This document shows positions 52,326-53,289 of a DNA stretch of 53,289 nt, piece by piece. Source of the DNA: Paludibacteraceae bacterium (GTDB lineage Bacteria > Bacteroidota > Bacteroidia > Bacteroidales > Paludibacteraceae); NCBI GenBank assembly GCA_017450685.1, contig JAFSTB010000034.1, positions 1-53,289 on the forward strand, written 5' to 3'. The position numbers and the translations under genes are program-made. The notes under the pieces were generated by a model. It searched no databases, had not been told where the DNA came from, and worked only from the letters and a program-made list of their open reading frames with translations. Each line of letters begins with the position of its first letter. The stretch's first letter is position 1.

Positions 52326-52395
52326 TCATTAGTGTCCACTAAAAATTAAGAAAAGGTTCTTTGATGTATTGAAAATTAGTTTGTTATAAGGATAA

Positions 52396-52427
52396 TTTGT
52401 GCGCGACGATTTGATTTTGTATTTTTG
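52396..52427 (+). promoter_or_regulatory. Promoter of the truncated transposase
   Basis: TTTG (52396-52399), 20-nt spacer, TATTTTTG (52420-52427), 21 bp before the ATG at 52449. Confidence 0.75.
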
Positions 52428-52448
52428 TAGATAAAAACATATCTACTT

Positions 52449-52916
52449 ATGAATCAAGTCAAATACATCTTCTCACAAATTATAGAGTTCCTTAATGAGG
52501 ATAAGTTCAGACGTATAGTTCGTAAGTATAACGGCGACTACTATGTCAAGCACTATACCTGTTGGAATCAGTTACTTACACTTATCTTTGGACAACTCAG
52601 TCGGTCTGCAAGTTTACGAGATGTCGTTATAGTGCTTCAAGCGCATCTAAAGCATTTTTACGGCACATCGCTCAATGCTGTCAAGATACAAATCTTTGTT
52701 GCAATCATCACTTTTTGTTTGGTGGCTATTGTGCAACACGATATGAAACTTGAACTAACCACGTATGAGCTTTTACACGTTTTGAGTGTATCGCTAACGA
52801 GCAAAATGCACCTTACAGATTTGCTCAACAAAACTAATTTTCAAAATGACAAAGAACACCTTGATTCAAGTGAACCGTTATTGTTTGACCTAAATTTTTT
52901 ATCGTCCATTTTTTAG
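52449..52916 (+). pseudogene. IS4-family transposase with in-frame internal deletion
   Basis: A 155-residue frame. Residues 1-~72 are the N-terminal DUF4372-like domain (MNQVKYIFSQIIEFL, RKYNGDYYVKHYTCWNQLL, GQLSRSASLRDVV). Residues ~75-155 are the C-terminal end of the same family (FYGTSLNAVKIQIFVAIITFCLVAIVQ, YELLHVLSVSL, LTDLL). The ~220 residues between, with the DDE catalytic core, are gone and the fusion is in frame near VLQAHLKHFYG. It cannot catalyse transposition, but the N-terminal DNA-binding part is intact, so end-binding interference is conceivable. Confidence 0.85.
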
Positions 52917-52962
52917 TGGACAGTAGTGATATGCAAGAGTAACTAAAAGTGTAGATGTTCCT

Positions 52963-52998
52963 CTTATGCTATTGGCAGGTACCTGCCAATAGCATAAG
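52963..52998. repeat. 36-bp perfect palindrome
   Basis: CTTATGCTATTGGCAGGT at 52963-52980 is followed directly by its exact complement at 52981-52998, with no loop. It lies 38 bp beyond the IS4-type remnant and 38 bp before the stop of the IS3-type transposase. It could be an IS end, a terminator-like cruciform or a recombination site. Confidence 0.9.
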
Positions 52999-53036
52999 AT
53001 TGGCAAAAATTGTCTTCTCCTCGAAGCCGTTGCCAA

Positions 53037-53289
53037 TTATCCGGTATCCCCCATATAAACCTGTGCAGGCGTGCGCATATCAAGGCTTAAGTGCGGTCGT
53101 AAATGATTATAAGTATGCACTGCATGTTGTACCATCGGCAGTGCCTCATGAAGGTTGCGAGGTGTCGGCAGCGGGTCAAGAAACTCATTCTTGATGATAC
53201 CGTTAATTCGCTCTGCCACACCGTTATCCGTAGGATTACTATCCTCGGTCATGCTGATGCGGATAGAGTGCGATTTAAGCCGCAAGATA
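53037..53289 (-). CDS. IS3-family transposase (OrfB integrase core), C-terminal part
   Basis: The frame enters from beyond the right edge and ends at 53037. It shows the last part of the rve integrase core: SIRISMTEDSNPTDNGVAERINGIIKNEFL, where the Glu in VAERING is the third catalytic residue of the DDE triad, then HTYNHLRPHLSLDMRTPAQVY. The apparent internal start (TTG at 53285) is not real. The matching IS left part and OrfA would lie outside the window. Confidence 0.88.
   Translation of the reverse strand, partial: ILRLKSHSIRISMTEDSNPTDNGVAERINGIIKNEFLDPLPTPRNLHEALPMVQHAVHTYNHLRPHLSLDMRTPAQVYMGDTG

Larger units (their letters stand above)
52331..52924 (+). mobile_element. Internally deleted IS4-type insertion sequence
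   Basis: About 594 bp bounded by inverted repeats: TAGTGTCCACTAAAAAT at 52330-52346 against TTTTTTAGTGGACAGTA at 52909-52925, 15 of 17 matching. A shortened transposase gene (52449-52916) with its own promoter fills it. No target-site duplication is visible: the flanks CTTTCATT and AGTGATAT do not match. The element borders the truncated LRR gene. Confidence 0.75.

Noticed and set aside
52331..52924. Complete IS element with target-site duplication
   Set aside because: The transposase core is deleted and the flanking bases do not match, so it is called a remnant/non-autonomous derivative.

Overview
The window looks like one stretch of chromosome from a Bacteroidales-type member of the Bacteroidota. 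Four things point there. It carries a complete core set of type IX secretion (T9SS) genes in the order porP-gldK-gldL-gldM-gldN. Ten transcription starts show the Bacteroidota promoter pattern TTTG-N19/20-TAnnTTTG. The block ftsX-DUF3098-uppP-truB-queA is typical of the phylum. There are also secreted proteins with Listeria-Bacteroides (InlB B-type) and BspA-like leucine-rich repeats. I cannot name a genus from sequence reading alone.

Layout. (1) 1-6013 is accessory. It holds the 5' 961 codons of a very large secreted repeat protein, then a lone AAA ATPase/nuclease-fold gene (3354-4757) bracketed by 75-bp direct repeats and by inverted repeats. A 1.25-kb gene-poor stretch follows. It contains a decayed signal-peptide start, an inverted-repeat (MITE-like) element and a promoter-to-terminator unit that looks like a structured RNA of about 290 nt. 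(2) 6014-13990 (minus) is one long co-directional unit with several 4-nt ATGA overlaps: outer-membrane barrel protein, ApbE, M48/TerB protein, two GT2 glycosyltransferases, an HddC-GmhB fusion, HddA and GmhA. The last three make GDP-D-glycero-alpha-D-manno-heptose, which the glycosyltransferases may use. (3) 14065-26398 is core replication, repair and RNA modification: dnaE (plus), psuG, a polA with no 3'-5' exonuclease domain, ung, queA, truB, uppP, DUF3098 and ftsX. (4) 26440-32961 is the T9SS operon, with its own promoter, a DUF2795 gene at its head and a strong terminator at its end.

(5) 32969-42532 (minus) holds a cobalamin adenosyltransferase, a methyltransferase, tRNA-Arg(ACG), recG, tonB, and a udk-led unit (udk, two chromate-transporter subunits, two GNAT/FemAB-like proteins, a GT4 glycosyltransferase). 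(6) 42623-51453 (plus) holds a pRiA4b-ORF3-like protein, miaA, a PKD lipoprotein, glycogen synthase, a C69 dipeptidase, an aminoacyl-histidine dipeptidase and a MATE transporter. (7) 51537-53289 is again mobile and decayed: the 3' part of a BspA-like gene cut by an internally deleted IS4-type element, a 36-bp perfect palindrome, and the end of an IS3-type transposase.

The best candidates for something undescribed are the structured RNA unit at about 5320-5607 and the adjacent ATPase cassette, whose promoter is bracketed by an operator-like inverted repeat that recurs at the end of the gene.
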